DNA from: Candidatus Faeciplasma pullistercoris
GTDB taxonomy: Bacteria > Bacillota > Clostridia > Oscillospirales > Ruminococcaceae
Assembly: GCA_018715525.1 (NCBI GenBank)
Contig: DVLL01000006.1
Coordinates: 1-64,000, forward strand
Length of the DNA: 64,000 bases
Direction of reading: 5' to 3'
Below are positions 1-7,929 of this stretch, piece by piece. Every line of letters begins with the position of its first letter. The stretch's first letter is position 1. The translations under genes and the position numbers were made by a program. Below the pieces are notes generated by a model that did no database searches, was not told the origin of the DNA, and saw only the letters and a program-made list of their open reading frames with translations.

Positions 1-40
1 AGAGAAGAGTGAAAAGAAAATAGAGAAAAGTGAAGAGAAC

Positions 41-84
41 AAAAAGAAACGACAATCTTCTGTCGAAAATTGTCGTTTCTTTTT
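41..84 (-). terminator. Intrinsic terminator of tmRNA
   Basis: A 16-bp perfect stem (41-56 with 69-84) begins directly after the CCA end of the tmRNA. On the minus strand it ends in a T-run (complement of 41-45). The stem is symmetric enough to stop transcription from either side. Confidence 0.8.
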
Positions 85-432
85 GGTGGAGGCGACGGGA
101 GTCGAACCCGTGTCCGAAAACCCCTTCGGAAAACCTTCTACGAGTGTAGCTTATCCTTTAGCTTCCCTCGGCAAGCGCTGACAAGCAAGCTCTATGCCTC
201 GGTATCCGGAAATGCACCGCATGGCTACCGGAGTCGCCGCGCGGCGTTCACTGCTAATCGACGCCCAAACCGGTGCCGCAGTACTCACCGGCAGGACGGG
301 CTGCTATTAAGCAGCAGCCAATTCTAAACTATTATTGTCGTTTAATTTTTAAGTTGCGTCATTTTAAGAGATTGGCGCTTTCTCTACTCGCTTATTCGCC
401 GTCAGAATCCCCGTCGAAACCTTTACGCCCCC
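84..432 (-). ncRNA. ssrA: tmRNA (transfer-messenger RNA)
   Basis: Rescues stalled ribosomes together with SmpB by acting first as an alanyl-tRNA and then as a template for a degradation tag. Read on the minus strand, the 5' end GGGGGCG (432 downward) pairs over 7 bp, with one G-U, with CGCCUCC just before the encoded ACCA (84-87). The T-arm GGTTCGACTCCC and the 5' element GTTTCGACGGGG are both present. The tag frame ends at TAA TAG (stop at 307-309) and encodes NDNNSLELAAA upstream of it. An in-frame TAA at 349-351 limits how far upstream the resume codon can lie, but I could not fix it. The total of 349 nt is normal for one-piece tmRNA. smpB lies 640 bp upstream on the same strand, a common linkage. 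Confidence 0.97.
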
Positions 433-562
433 ATATTTCGGCGGCGTCCGATTTACCCCTGTCTCTGCTTACAGCAAGCACTCCGAGAAAAAGAGCTTTT
501 CAGACTCCGCCGCTGATATTATTTTTTGCTTTTACTTGTTGTGTCCGCGTCCGATTAGATAG

Positions 563-1072
563 TTATTCCAGATAAGTGACTACCTCGCAAAGCGGCTTTC
601 TCGGCTTCGCGGGAGCCTGTGCCGCGGGCTCTCCTATCGGCAAAAGAGCGACCGGAGCATACTTTTGAGGAATATCGAAAGCCTTACGGCAGCCCTCGAC
701 GTCAAAAGCGCCTATTATGCAGCCTCCGAGTCCCATATCAGTCGCCATAAGAAGCATATTCTCCATGGCAAGCGCGGTGTCCTGGAGCATCAGCCTTTCC
801 GCTCTGTCCGGGGACGCGGCGCGCAGCTCGTTGCCGTCAGTACATATTACAAACACGACCGGAGCAGACAAGACCCAATCAGCGCAGACGCCTGTGAGCT
901 TCGCCTTTTCAGCCTCGCCGGTTATCGCGTAAAAGTGCCATGACTGGATATTTCTCGCGTTGGGCGCGTTTATGCCCGCTGTGAGTATCTTATCTATCTC
1001 CTGACGGGAAAGCTTTCTTTCAGTATACGCCCTTATGCTTCTTCTGCCAAACAATACGTCGGTAAATTCCAT
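563..1072 (-). CDS. Nitroreductase family protein
   Basis: A 169-residue FMN-dependent nitroreductase-fold protein. The N-terminus has the family signature RRSIRAYTERKLS (residues 10-22), which contributes FMN phosphate contacts, and the C-terminal half has the GLGGCIIGAF segment typical of the fold. The length is that of the short clostridial branch, which generally lacks a long C-terminal extension. Proteins like this reduce nitro groups, quinones or flavins with NAD(P)H; the substrate cannot be read from sequence. The ATG overlaps the smpB stop (TAATG), so the two are translationally coupled, with an AAGGAG-like site inside the end of smpB. The function of the pairing with smpB is unknown. 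Confidence 0.9.
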   Translation of the reverse strand: MEFTDVLFGRRSIRAYTERKLSRQEIDKILTAGINAPNARNIQSWHFYAITGEAEKAKLTGVCADWVLSAPVVFVICTDGNELRAASPDRAERLMLQDTALAMENMLLMATDMGLGGCIIGAFDVEGCRKAFDIPQKYAPVALLPIGEPAAQAPAKPRKPLCEVVTYLE

Positions 1073-1545
1073 TATCTCGTCCTCTCCTTTATCGCGCGTT
1101 CTATATCCCTCTGCGACTGACGTTTTGCCATATCGTCACGCTTGTCATACAGCTTCTTGCCCTTGCAGAGTCCTACCTCCATTTTCACCCTCGAGCCCTT
1201 ATAGTACAGCTTCATCGGTATCAGCGTAAGCCCCTCCTGCCGCACCTTGTCATACAGACGCCTTATCTCGGACTTGTGAAGAAGCAGCCTTCTCACTCTT
1301 CTCGGATCCTTATTGAAGATATTCCCTTTTTCGTATGGGCTGATATGCATACCGTTGACATAGATCTCTCCGTCGGCTATTTCGCACCAGCTGTCCTTGA
1401 GATTGACCCCGCCGCACCTTATAGACTTTACCTCGGTGCCGACAAGCTCTATTCCCGCCTCCAGCGCCTCAAGCACAAAGTAGTCATGCCTTGCCTGTCT
1501 ATTGTCCGCTATGATTTTTGTGCCGCCTTTCTCAGCCAAACCCAT
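1072..1545 (-). CDS. smpB: SsrA-binding protein SmpB
   Basis: A 157-residue protein that binds tmRNA and delivers it to stalled ribosomes. Family hallmarks are in order: [14 protein letters not shown] at the N-terminus, the [15 protein letters not shown] strand, the [15 protein letters not shown] segment, [11 protein letters not shown], and the basic C-terminal tail [18 protein letters not shown] that enters the mRNA channel. A GAGGTG Shine-Dalgarno site lies just before the ATG. The tmRNA gene follows downstream on the same strand, beyond the coupled nitroreductase gene, so both halves of the trans-translation system sit within 1.5 kb. Confidence 0.98.
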   Translation of the reverse strand: MGLAEKGGTKIIADNRQARHDYFVLEALEAGIELVGTEVKSIRCGGVNLKDSWCEIADGEIYVNGMHISPYEKGNIFNKDPRRVRRLLLHKSEIRRLYDKVRQEGLTLIPMKLYYKGSRVKMEVGLCKGKKLYDKRDDMAKRQSQRDIERAIKERTR

Positions 1546-1636
1546 GTCACCTCGATTACTTTTCGGTATGAAAATTATACCCTCTAACTATGAAAATGTC
1601 AACTGAGGAAAGCTGTCGGATTACAGCGCAATATCG

Positions 1637-3148
1637 TCACTCGATGACAATGTCTACAACCTCGAGCGGGCTGAGCTTTTCGCTCTCCACACTCAAAAAC
1701 AGATGCCACTGCGCCATATCGTCTGTGCCTATCTCGGGTACGTTTCTTCTTATTGTCACAGTATAGCTTCCATCGTGGCTCTGGGTGACGCTTGCCACCT
1801 CATGTGTTATAGAGCCGCTCGGCTCGCTGAGAATTATCAGCACAAGATCGTTTTGCTCGAACCACTCATCGGTAAGCGCGTTCGCGAAGTCCAGCCATCC
1901 CACCTGACCGTACGCTGCCCTGCTCTCAAGGTCGTACAAGCTCTTATTCTTCTCGTAATACTCCATGAGCTCGCCTCTTGACCTTATAACAATATACTGA
2001 GGATACGGGATATCCTGCGCGGCTATGCAGTCCGTCCTTATAAACAGCGCGCCGTAGTTTACTCCCTCAGGCTCTCCCACCGCGTCATACGGCTCTCCGG
2101 CAAACTGAGGACCGTAATACTCATCGAGTATAGGAAGAAGCTCGGGAGTTGCGTCGCAGTAATCCGCCACCACTCCGCCCTTTCTGAACAGGTGCACGGG
2201 AGCTTTTCTTCCGAGCTCTATCGTCATATGGTCGTTGCCCTGGAAGCCGGTGTACGCTTTACCGTTTGCCGAGAACCTCGCCGCGTGATCTATCGCCCTT
2301 GTCTCGTCCGAGAAGTAGCTGAGAATTATCTCGTCTCCGTTTGAAACCATTATCCTGCACATGCTGTCCGGCTGGTACATATAAAGCTGCTGCAGCGGTG
2401 TTACCCATGTGGTGGCGCAGGTGAAGCCTGCGTCGGTGATGAGATTGACCAGCTCGGTAGCATAGGGTGGGAAGAAGTAATCGCTGCCCGCTCCCGCGAA
2501 CTCATAGCCGAAGATGCCGTTGAGAAGCTGCAAATCCTCTCCCACAGGGGAGTTGTACTGGATTATATACGAGCCGTATACCCACAGGTGCACCGGCGAA
2601 TTATAGTCTATTATCTTGGATTCTAAACCGGAATCAAAGCTGCTACCGTCAGAGCCGAAGTAGCCGGAATAGGCCTCGGCGGACTTTGAGCTGTCAAACC
2701 TGATGACGCTTATACCGCTGTTGCCCGAGCTCGCGTAGCTTGCCTCTACCTGACCGTACTCGCCGCTCATCTCCGAGGTTTCGGGCTCACCGTATTCCCT
2801 GCCGTTTTCCTCAAGAGTGGAAAGAATCAGCGCCATCGGGTCGCCCTCCTGCTCGGAGGCATCCTCGGGCTGCGTCTCCTCGCTCACCTGCGTTTGCGCA
2901 CCGTCCGGCTGCACAGCCTCGGTAGTCCCTGTGGCCTCGGTTATGCCGGCAGGCTGGGTAGTATCTTCCGTATCACCCTGCGGCTGTGTATTGTTTGTAG
3001 CCTCAGTCTCGCCGGTCGGAACCGTGGTCATGTCCTGATTGCGCTCTTCATCGGCCGTGCAGCCGAAAAGCGCAAGGCACATAGCTGCGGCGACCGCCGC
3101 TGCCGCTATTCTTTTTGAAATTCTCATTATTTTAACTTCAGCGTTCAT
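1637..3148 (-). CDS. Putative lipoprotein with Thr/Glu-rich linker and PrcB-like C-terminal domain
   Basis: About 503 residues. A lipoprotein signal peptide (basic MRISKR, hydrophobic Ala-rich stretch, lipobox LFGC) predicts a surface-anchored protein. It is followed by roughly 90 residues rich in Thr, Glu, Gln and Pro, probably a wall-spanning linker. A middle region of unrecognised type follows, and the last 120 residues have the pattern FFEQNDLVLI..SGSITHEV...TIRRNVPEIGTDDMAQW, which resembles PrcB_C-type domains. I chose the ATG at 3148 because AAAGGATGG precedes it at good spacing; an in-frame start 18 codons upstream would bury the signal peptide. The role is unknown. Confidence 0.8.
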   Translation of the reverse strand: MNAEVKIMRISKRIAAAAVAAAMCLALFGCTADEERNQDMTTVPTGETEATNNTQPQGDTEDTTQPAGITEATGTTEAVQPDGAQTQVSEETQPEDASEQEGDPMALILSTLEENGREYGEPETSEMSGEYGQVEASYASSGNSGISVIRFDSSKSAEAYSGYFGSDGSSFDSGLESKIIDYNSPVHLWVYGSYIIQYNSPVGEDLQLLNGIFGYEFAGAGSDYFFPPYATELVNLITDAGFTCATTWVTPLQQLYMYQPDSMCRIMVSNGDEIILSYFSDETRAIDHAARFSANGKAYTGFQGNDHMTIELGRKAPVHLFRKGGVVADYCDATPELLPILDEYYGPQFAGEPYDAVGEPEGVNYGALFIRTDCIAAQDIPYPQYIVIRSRGELMEYYEKNKSLYDLESRAAYGQVGWLDFANALTDEWFEQNDLVLIILSEPSGSITHEVASVTQSHDGSYTVTIRRNVPEIGTDDMAQWHLFLSVESEKLSPLEVVDIVIE

Positions 3149-3328
3149 TTTTATACCATCCTTTCCGGAAGTATTCAAAGCCGTGCTTTTAGTATGCCTC
3201 ATGCCGGTTCAATTACGCCGGCACATCGCTCTACACAAGTAATACAATCAAGTAACTCAATATATTGCGCTTGGCTATACTTGGCTTTTTCGGGCTTTTC
3301 ATACAGGGCTATGTCCTGCTACTTTGAA

Positions 3329-3379
3329 GCAAAAAGCCGGAAAGGCAGCGCCCATTCCACAGGCTGTGCATTCCGGCTT
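3329..3379 (-). terminator. Intrinsic terminator after the P-ATPase-like gene
   Basis: The stem AAGCCGGAA/TTCCGGCTT runs into TTTTT on the minus strand, just downstream of the gene ending at 3404. The loop is long (about 28 nt). Confidence 0.6.
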
Positions 3380-3403
3380 GAGTGTAAACGCAGATAAATA
3401 CCG

Positions 3404-5869
3404 TCAGGTTCTCGCGGCAGACTGGGTTATCGCAGTCACAGCCGCCCATACGGCGTTATAGATTATTACAAAGCTGCCCGTAAGCACTCCCCCGAACGAG
3501 CCGGTGAACGCAAATATCACCGCGAGCACAACTCCGAGAAGCGCGGAAAGCGCCTGTATCCCCACGCCTACCATCGCAGAGCGCTGAAGCCTCTTCGCTC
3601 CTATGAGAAGCATGGCGAGCGAGGCGAAGCGCCCCGAATAGATCATCGGCGAAGACATCTGCGCCACATATGAGGTCTGAGCGTCATAGTCGGCATGGTA
3701 CCTGAACGGAAGCAGCTTGAAGGTGTTCGGAGATACCCCGAACAGCTCGGACAGCCTGGTTATGCTCAGAAGAGAATCCACCGAGCGAAGTATCACCGTG
3801 ATCTTCTCCTTCTCAAGCTGCCTGAGCGCCCTTGAGACCGACACAGACGGCTTGATCTTTACAACGAATATCATCGCGAGGCTTCCGCCTATCGACAGAT
3901 ATACAAGGCTGTCGCCCTTGGCATAGCCCGCTTCCTTTTCAAGCGAGGGCACGCCCTCTATCGAGTGGCTTTCCATCAGCGCGCGGTTTCCGAAGAGAAC
4001 CCGCTTGTTCTCTATCCAGCCGGAAAGCCCGAGACCGTCCTCGTAAATGTAGCTCTCAACCGGGTAAAGCATCTCTGTCTTGCCCTTTATCATCTTGTAG
4101 AACGCGGAGCGGAGTATGCTCTCGGTCTGGCAGCACAGCGAGGCCGCGTAAATTATTCCGTCCTCAATGGGAACCTTTTTGACCGGCTTGAGATTTATTA
4201 TATCCACCATTCCGTCGGGGAACAGGTCTACCGCGTCCGCCAAAACAGAATTAGTGTCCGCAAACTTGTCCACAGCCGAGTATCCGAGCATGACCGCCGA
4301 GGACTGAAGATATTTCTTCGACGCCTTGGCAAGAGGGATATTCGTCACCAGCATCATTCCCATCGCGGAGCATACAGCCATTGTTCCTGCGGCGCAGGAG
4401 AGCGCGTATAGCGCGCGGTCGGAGGTCTCGGTCACTCCCTCGGGACAGATGAACGCCGTTATGACCCCGACTATTATCGCTATTCCCGCAGCCACCGGCA
4501 CATATATCTTGGAAAATGCGTCGGTAAGGTCGGCGGAGTAGCTGTTTTTTATGAAATCGTTGACAAACTCGGTTTTTCTCGAGGTGGAAAGCGAGGGAAA
4601 GTCCGTAAGAGCTCCCTTTGTGAACCTTGCCGCGACGTCCTCGTCGTCTATGTGCATGGCGGCGTACTTTGAATAGCCGCCCGAAATGTACCTGAAGTTT
4701 CTCTCAGTCCTCGTAACTATCAAAAGCTTGCCCATCGTGTTGACCAGCAGCCCGATTATCGCCACGCTGACGTATACATGAGACAGCTTCATCTGAACAA
4801 GCTCGGTATCGGACAGCAATGCAATGGCGCTCACCAGGCTGAATATTACCGTCACCGCGGCAAGACTGTCGCTGTCCGCCTTGAGCGTAAAGAGCTTTTT
4901 GACTCCAACCGATAATACAGTGTAGGATACGAACGCCGCAACCAGACCGAGTAATACATTTGCGAAAACGTAGGATGTCGGCTGCGTAAGAAGAGGTATC
5001 AGGGCAAGACCCGAGTCTGTCGCCAAAGCCATATACGCGCTCACTATCCCCAAAACAAGCAGCACGCAAAGCCTTACCACAAGGCTGGACTTGAGAAAAG
5101 CTATGCTGTCAGCCATCTCCTTTGCTTGGTCGAAGCTCTCGAAGTCCGCCACAGAATCCTTTTCCGGCTTGGACTCGTCCTCAGACTCGGCTATAAACTC
5201 CTTGACACGCTCACGCCTCTTTGAGTTGAGATACGCAAGCCTCTCCTCCTCGGTGGCGTTTTCATCCAGACCCACCTCGGTGCTCGGTATTACTTTTTTC
5301 TCAATGCCGAGGTCGATATCGTTTATCGACGCGCGGTTTACCGGCGCGACCTTCTTTTGGGCGGGCTTCTGCGTCCCGCGCTCGCTCTTTAGCTTTAGGA
5401 GCCCCTGCATGATAACGTCGTCGGCGTTTCTGCCTGTGACCGCCCTGATCTCGGGCATCCCCGCCGGAGGCTTCGGTATATCCTCCTGAACCGGCTTTGA
5501 GGGCTTGGGCTTTGACAGAGTTTCCTCCAGCGCCTGAGTGCCCTGAGAAGTTCCGCTTCCGTGCCGTATAGTCTCGTCCGGGACTGTCTCAGCGGTTTTT
5601 TCAGCCGCGGCGCTCTTCTCAGCGGCTCCCTCGCCGGCATCCGCAGCTCCGCCCTCGGTCGTGAAGTCCTCACCCGGGTCAAATACAAAGCTGTTGTCCC
5701 CTATCTCGAGCACGTCCTCTATGACCTCGGTCTTTGTCGGCTGCGTGTGAGCATGACCCGCGCCGTCCAAAAGCGAGTCTATATCGACGTCCTCCTGAGG
5801 CTTTTTGACAGACGACTTGTGTGTGTACTCCTCAAGTATATCTTCTACCGATAAGTTTTTGTCAGCCAT
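3404..5869 (-). CDS. Membrane protein resembling a catalytically dead P-type (P1B) ATPase
   Basis: About 821 residues. The first ~240 are soluble and acidic (Glu/Asp/Pro/Ser-rich), followed by about eight membrane segments. The C-terminal half follows the P1B-ATPase plan: a TNIPLAKASKKYLQ segment where the PCALGLATP motif would lie, then a P/N-domain-like region containing VLFGNRALM, VYLSIGGSLAMIF and KPSVSVSRALRQLEKEKITV, and a final membrane pair. The catalytic residues are absent. D538-TNS stands where DKTGT belongs, ILRSVD replaces the TGDN-type motif, and no GDGxND is visible. I infer a pseudoenzyme, not a pump. The ATG at 5869 (MADKNLS) has a GGGTGG site upstream. rlmB precedes it by about 100 bp. 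Confidence 0.75.
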   Translation of the reverse strand: MADKNLSVEDILEEYTHKSSVKKPQEDVDIDSLLDGAGHAHTQPTKTEVIEDVLEIGDNSFVFDPGEDFTTEGGAADAGEGAAEKSAAAEKTAETVPDETIRHGSGTSQGTQALEETLSKPKPSKPVQEDIPKPPAGMPEIRAVTGRNADDVIMQGLLKLKSERGTQKPAQKKVAPVNRASINDIDLGIEKKVIPSTEVGLDENATEEERLAYLNSKRRERVKEFIAESEDESKPEKDSVADFESFDQAKEMADSIAFLKSSLVVRLCVLLVLGIVSAYMALATDSGLALIPLLTQPTSYVFANVLLGLVAAFVSYTVLSVGVKKLFTLKADSDSLAAVTVIFSLVSAIALLSDTELVQMKLSHVYVSVAIIGLLVNTMGKLLIVTRTERNFRYISGGYSKYAAMHIDDEDVAARFTKGALTDFPSLSTSRKTEFVNDFIKNSYSADLTDAFSKIYVPVAAGIAIIVGVITAFICPEGVTETSDRALYALSCAAGTMAVCSAMGMMLVTNIPLAKASKKYLQSSAVMLGYSAVDKFADTNSVLADAVDLFPDGMVDIINLKPVKKVPIEDGIIYAASLCCQTESILRSAFYKMIKGKTEMLYPVESYIYEDGLGLSGWIENKRVLFGNRALMESHSIEGVPSLEKEAGYAKGDSLVYLSIGGSLAMIFVVKIKPSVSVSRALRQLEKEKITVILRSVDSLLSITRLSELFGVSPNTFKLLPFRYHADYDAQTSYVAQMSSPMIYSGRFASLAMLLIGAKRLQRSAMVGVGIQALSALLGVVLAVIFAFTGSFGGVLTGSFVIIYNAVWAAVTAITQSAART

Positions 5870-5975
5870 TTTCTCTAATCCACCCTTGCCTGGCAAAGGC
5901 TTCTCCTTTCGCTTTATCTGCTTGTCCCTCGGCAAAAAACATGCCGCCCGGGCATTATTCACCGAAGCACCAATA

Positions 5976-6872
5976 TCAGCCCTGACCTGCCTTTATATCT
6001 CTTTGTCTGACTATCTCGTACATGAATATCCCGGCCGCGACCGAGGCGTTGAGCGAGGTTATCTTACCTCTCATCGGAAGACTCAGCATAAAGTCGCACT
6101 TTGAAGCGACCAGCTTGCCCATTCCAAACCCCTCAGAGCCTATCACCAAGCCTATAGCTCCGGTGAGGTTCGCCTTATCGTATCTCTCGCCGGACGCGTC
6201 TGTTCCGTAAATCCACACTCCGCTCTGCTTAAGCTCATCGATGGCAGCCGGAATATTTGACACCCTCGCCACCGGCAGCCAGCTCGCAGCTCCCGCCGAG
6301 GTCTTATATACCGTGTGATTCAGGGACGCGCTCCTGCGCTTGGGAATGATTATTCCGTGCGCGCCGGCGCTCTCCGCAGTTCTTATTATGGCGCCCAAGT
6401 TGTGCGGATCCTCTATCTCGTCGCAAATTATAATAAACGGATCCTCGCCCTTTGAGCGCGCGATATCAAGTATATCCGACACGGAAACATACTCCGCGCA
6501 GCCGCCTACCGCTATAACTCCCTGATGAGCGCCGCCCATCGCCATCTGGCTCAGCTTCTGCTCGTTGACCTGCTTGACGAGTATCCCTCTGTCACGGGCG
6601 AGATTCATTATCTGCCCCAGCGATGCGACGCTTTCCCTGTTTACATACACCGAGTCTATCACCCTGCCAGACTTGAGCGCCTCTATCACCGGATTCCTTC
6701 CGATTATTATCTCGCCCTCCGAGTCGGCGTCGGAGTCTGTGCCCGCCGGCATGTCCCCGCTCCTTAGACGCTTGGACGGCTCCTCGCCGGCACGCTCCCT
6801 GCCGCCCGGTCTGTTAAACCCCGATTTTCCAAAGCTTTTGTTTCTTTTTTTGCTAAAATCCCTGTTATCCAT
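5976..6872 (-). CDS. rlmB: 23S rRNA 2'-O-ribose methyltransferase, RlmB/TrmH family
   Basis: A 298-residue SPOUT methyltransferase that by family methylates a ribose in 23S rRNA (G2251 in E. coli). A charged N-terminal extension of about 50 residues (KKRNKSFGKSGFNRPGG and an acidic stretch) precedes the substrate-binding domain IIIGRNPVIEAL. The knotted SAM-binding core carries DEIEDPHNLGAIIRTAESAGAHG, GLVIGSEGFGM and SLNASVAAGIFMYE, the three TrmH-family motifs. In many Firmicutes this gene sits next to cysS and mrnC, which are not in this window. Substrate is inferred from family; a paralogous tRNA or rRNA target is possible. Confidence 0.93.
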   Translation of the reverse strand: MDNRDFSKKRNKSFGKSGFNRPGGRERAGEEPSKRLRSGDMPAGTDSDADSEGEIIIGRNPVIEALKSGRVIDSVYVNRESVASLGQIMNLARDRGILVKQVNEQKLSQMAMGGAHQGVIAVGGCAEYVSVSDILDIARSKGEDPFIIICDEIEDPHNLGAIIRTAESAGAHGIIIPKRRSASLNHTVYKTSAGAASWLPVARVSNIPAAIDELKQSGVWIYGTDASGERYDKANLTGAIGLVIGSEGFGMGKLVASKCDFMLSLPMRGKITSLNASVAAGIFMYEIVRQRDIKAGQG

Positions 6873-7000
6873 ATCATACCTGTCAAAAACTCAATATCTA
6901 AACCCGCATCGCGGAGTATACAACTATATATACTGTGATTATACCATATCCCCGTTTTAAATAAAAGAGCTTTTTGCAGGAATATTTGACAAAATAATCT

Positions 7001-7336
7001 CTACATTTTTGTATAAAGAAGCAACAGAGCGGCTATCCCCACGCCGGCGGCCGCGAGGCAAAGTGACAATATTTTAACTGTCAGCATCAGCCGTCTCGCA
7101 TAAAGCTCACTTTTCCTGCGCTCAAGCTCAGATTTGGTATAATACACCTTCTCTAGCTCCGGCTCATCCTGCTCCGTTCCCTTCTCGATGGAGCATAGAT
7201 ACTCCCTCGCAGCGATTTTTTCGTCCGTTCCGACCGGCAAACTGCGCCCCGCCTTCAAAAACAAAAGCGCTTTTTCAAAATACTCGCTTTCCGGGTTGTT
7301 TATCTCGATTATCTGCCTGTTTACACCTTTTATCAC
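7001..7336 (-). CDS. Small C-tail-anchored membrane protein of unknown function
   Basis: About 111 residues. The N-terminal part (VNRQIIEINNPESEYFEKALLF) looks like a conserved short motif, the middle is charged and helical, and the last ~22 residues form one membrane segment followed by TKM. A C-terminal anchor with a cytosolic head is the likely topology. I place the start at GTG 7336 because AAAGGCGG precedes it at good spacing. The open frame extends upstream, but there it translates the 10-bp tandem repeat. I do not recognise the family. Upstream lie a consensus-like promoter, an array of 10-bp repeats, and two triads of GTTGARA sites. Confidence 0.65.
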   Translation of the reverse strand: MIKGVNRQIIEINNPESEYFEKALLFLKAGRSLPVGTDEKIAAREYLCSIEKGTEQDEPELEKVYYTKSELERRKSELYARRLMLTVKILSLCLAAAGVGIAALLLLYTKM

Positions 7337-7383
7337 AGAATTACCGCCTTTCGCAGTGTGAACTTTTTTACCCCTGTGAGCAG

Positions 7384-7460
7384 GCGAAACGCCGCGAAAC
7401 GCCGCGTATCGCCACGTATCGCCGCGAAACGCCACGTATCGCCGCGAAACGCCGCGTACT
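7384..7460. repeat. 10-bp tandem repeat, about 7.5 copies
   Basis: Units of GCCRCGAAAC or GCCRCGTATC (ending AAAC or TATC) follow each other without gaps from 7391 to 7460, plus a partial copy from 7384. The period of 10 bp is close to one helical turn. The array lies in the presumed 5' untranslated region of the gene starting at 7336. Confidence 0.9.
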
Positions 7461-7501
7461 GCCCCCGTGCTCAACACGGATTATAGGTGGATTTTACACC
7501 G

Positions 7502-7530
7502 AATATACAGAAGGTATACCCGAAAATCAA
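7502..7530 (-). promoter_or_regulatory. Probable sigma-A promoter of the 7001-7336 gene
   Basis: On the minus strand TTGATT (7525-7530), a 17-bp spacer and TATATT (7502-7507). It lies directly downstream of the GTTGARA array, which would sit immediately upstream of the -35. Confidence 0.5.
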
Positions 7531-7537
7531 CATAAGT

Positions 7538-7618
7538 GTTGAGAAATGCGTTGAAACTGTTGAAAACTTCGGCGCAGCAGAGTGTGAATTGTTGAAAACG
7601 CAGTTGAAAAGTTGAGAA
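7538..7618. repeat. Two triads of GTTGARA motifs (candidate protein-binding array)
   Basis: GTTGARA-type octamers start at 7538, 7550, 7559, 7591, 7603 and 7611. Spacing is 12 and 9 in the first triad and 12 and 8 in the second, with 32 bp between the two inner edges. All copies have the same orientation. The remaining intergenic DNA (7620-7929) contains no gene I can support. Confidence 0.7.
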
Positions 7619-7929
7619 AGTACCAAAAATACGGGCTTGGACTTTTAACTTCCATAAAATAGAACTTATACGGCGGGTAGAAGATTTGTATTCACGTCTG
7701 ACCCCCGCGACGCAGGGGATTTTCCGTCGGTATCGCCGCTTTTTCCCCAAAAAAGAGCCTTACACGCGTTTTCGGTCTGTCTGGCATAAGTCAAAAAATC
7801 CGCCCTGATGCTCCCGTCAAGGGCGCAGCACAGCGGATTTACGGCGTATATTCCAAACAGAGGTACTCTTTTTTGTACTTTTATGCGAAGCTTTCATACA
7901 GCTCCGCGGCGGCGTCAGTATGAACGCCT

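Noticed and set aside
4704-5069. 121-residue minus-strand frame
   Set aside because: Shadow of the P-ATPase-like gene in another frame; no start signal.
3404-5869. Assignment as a working metal-transport ATPase
   Set aside because: The phosphorylation, hinge and metal-binding motifs are all missing.
7538-7618. Replication-origin-like DnaA box cluster
   Set aside because: The motif TTYTCAAC differs from TTATCCACA at two or more positions and no dnaA, dnaN or AT-rich unwinding region is near.
7481-7750. Minus-strand 89-residue open frame
   Set aside because: No ribosome-binding site, odd composition, and it crosses the GTTGARA array and a promoter.
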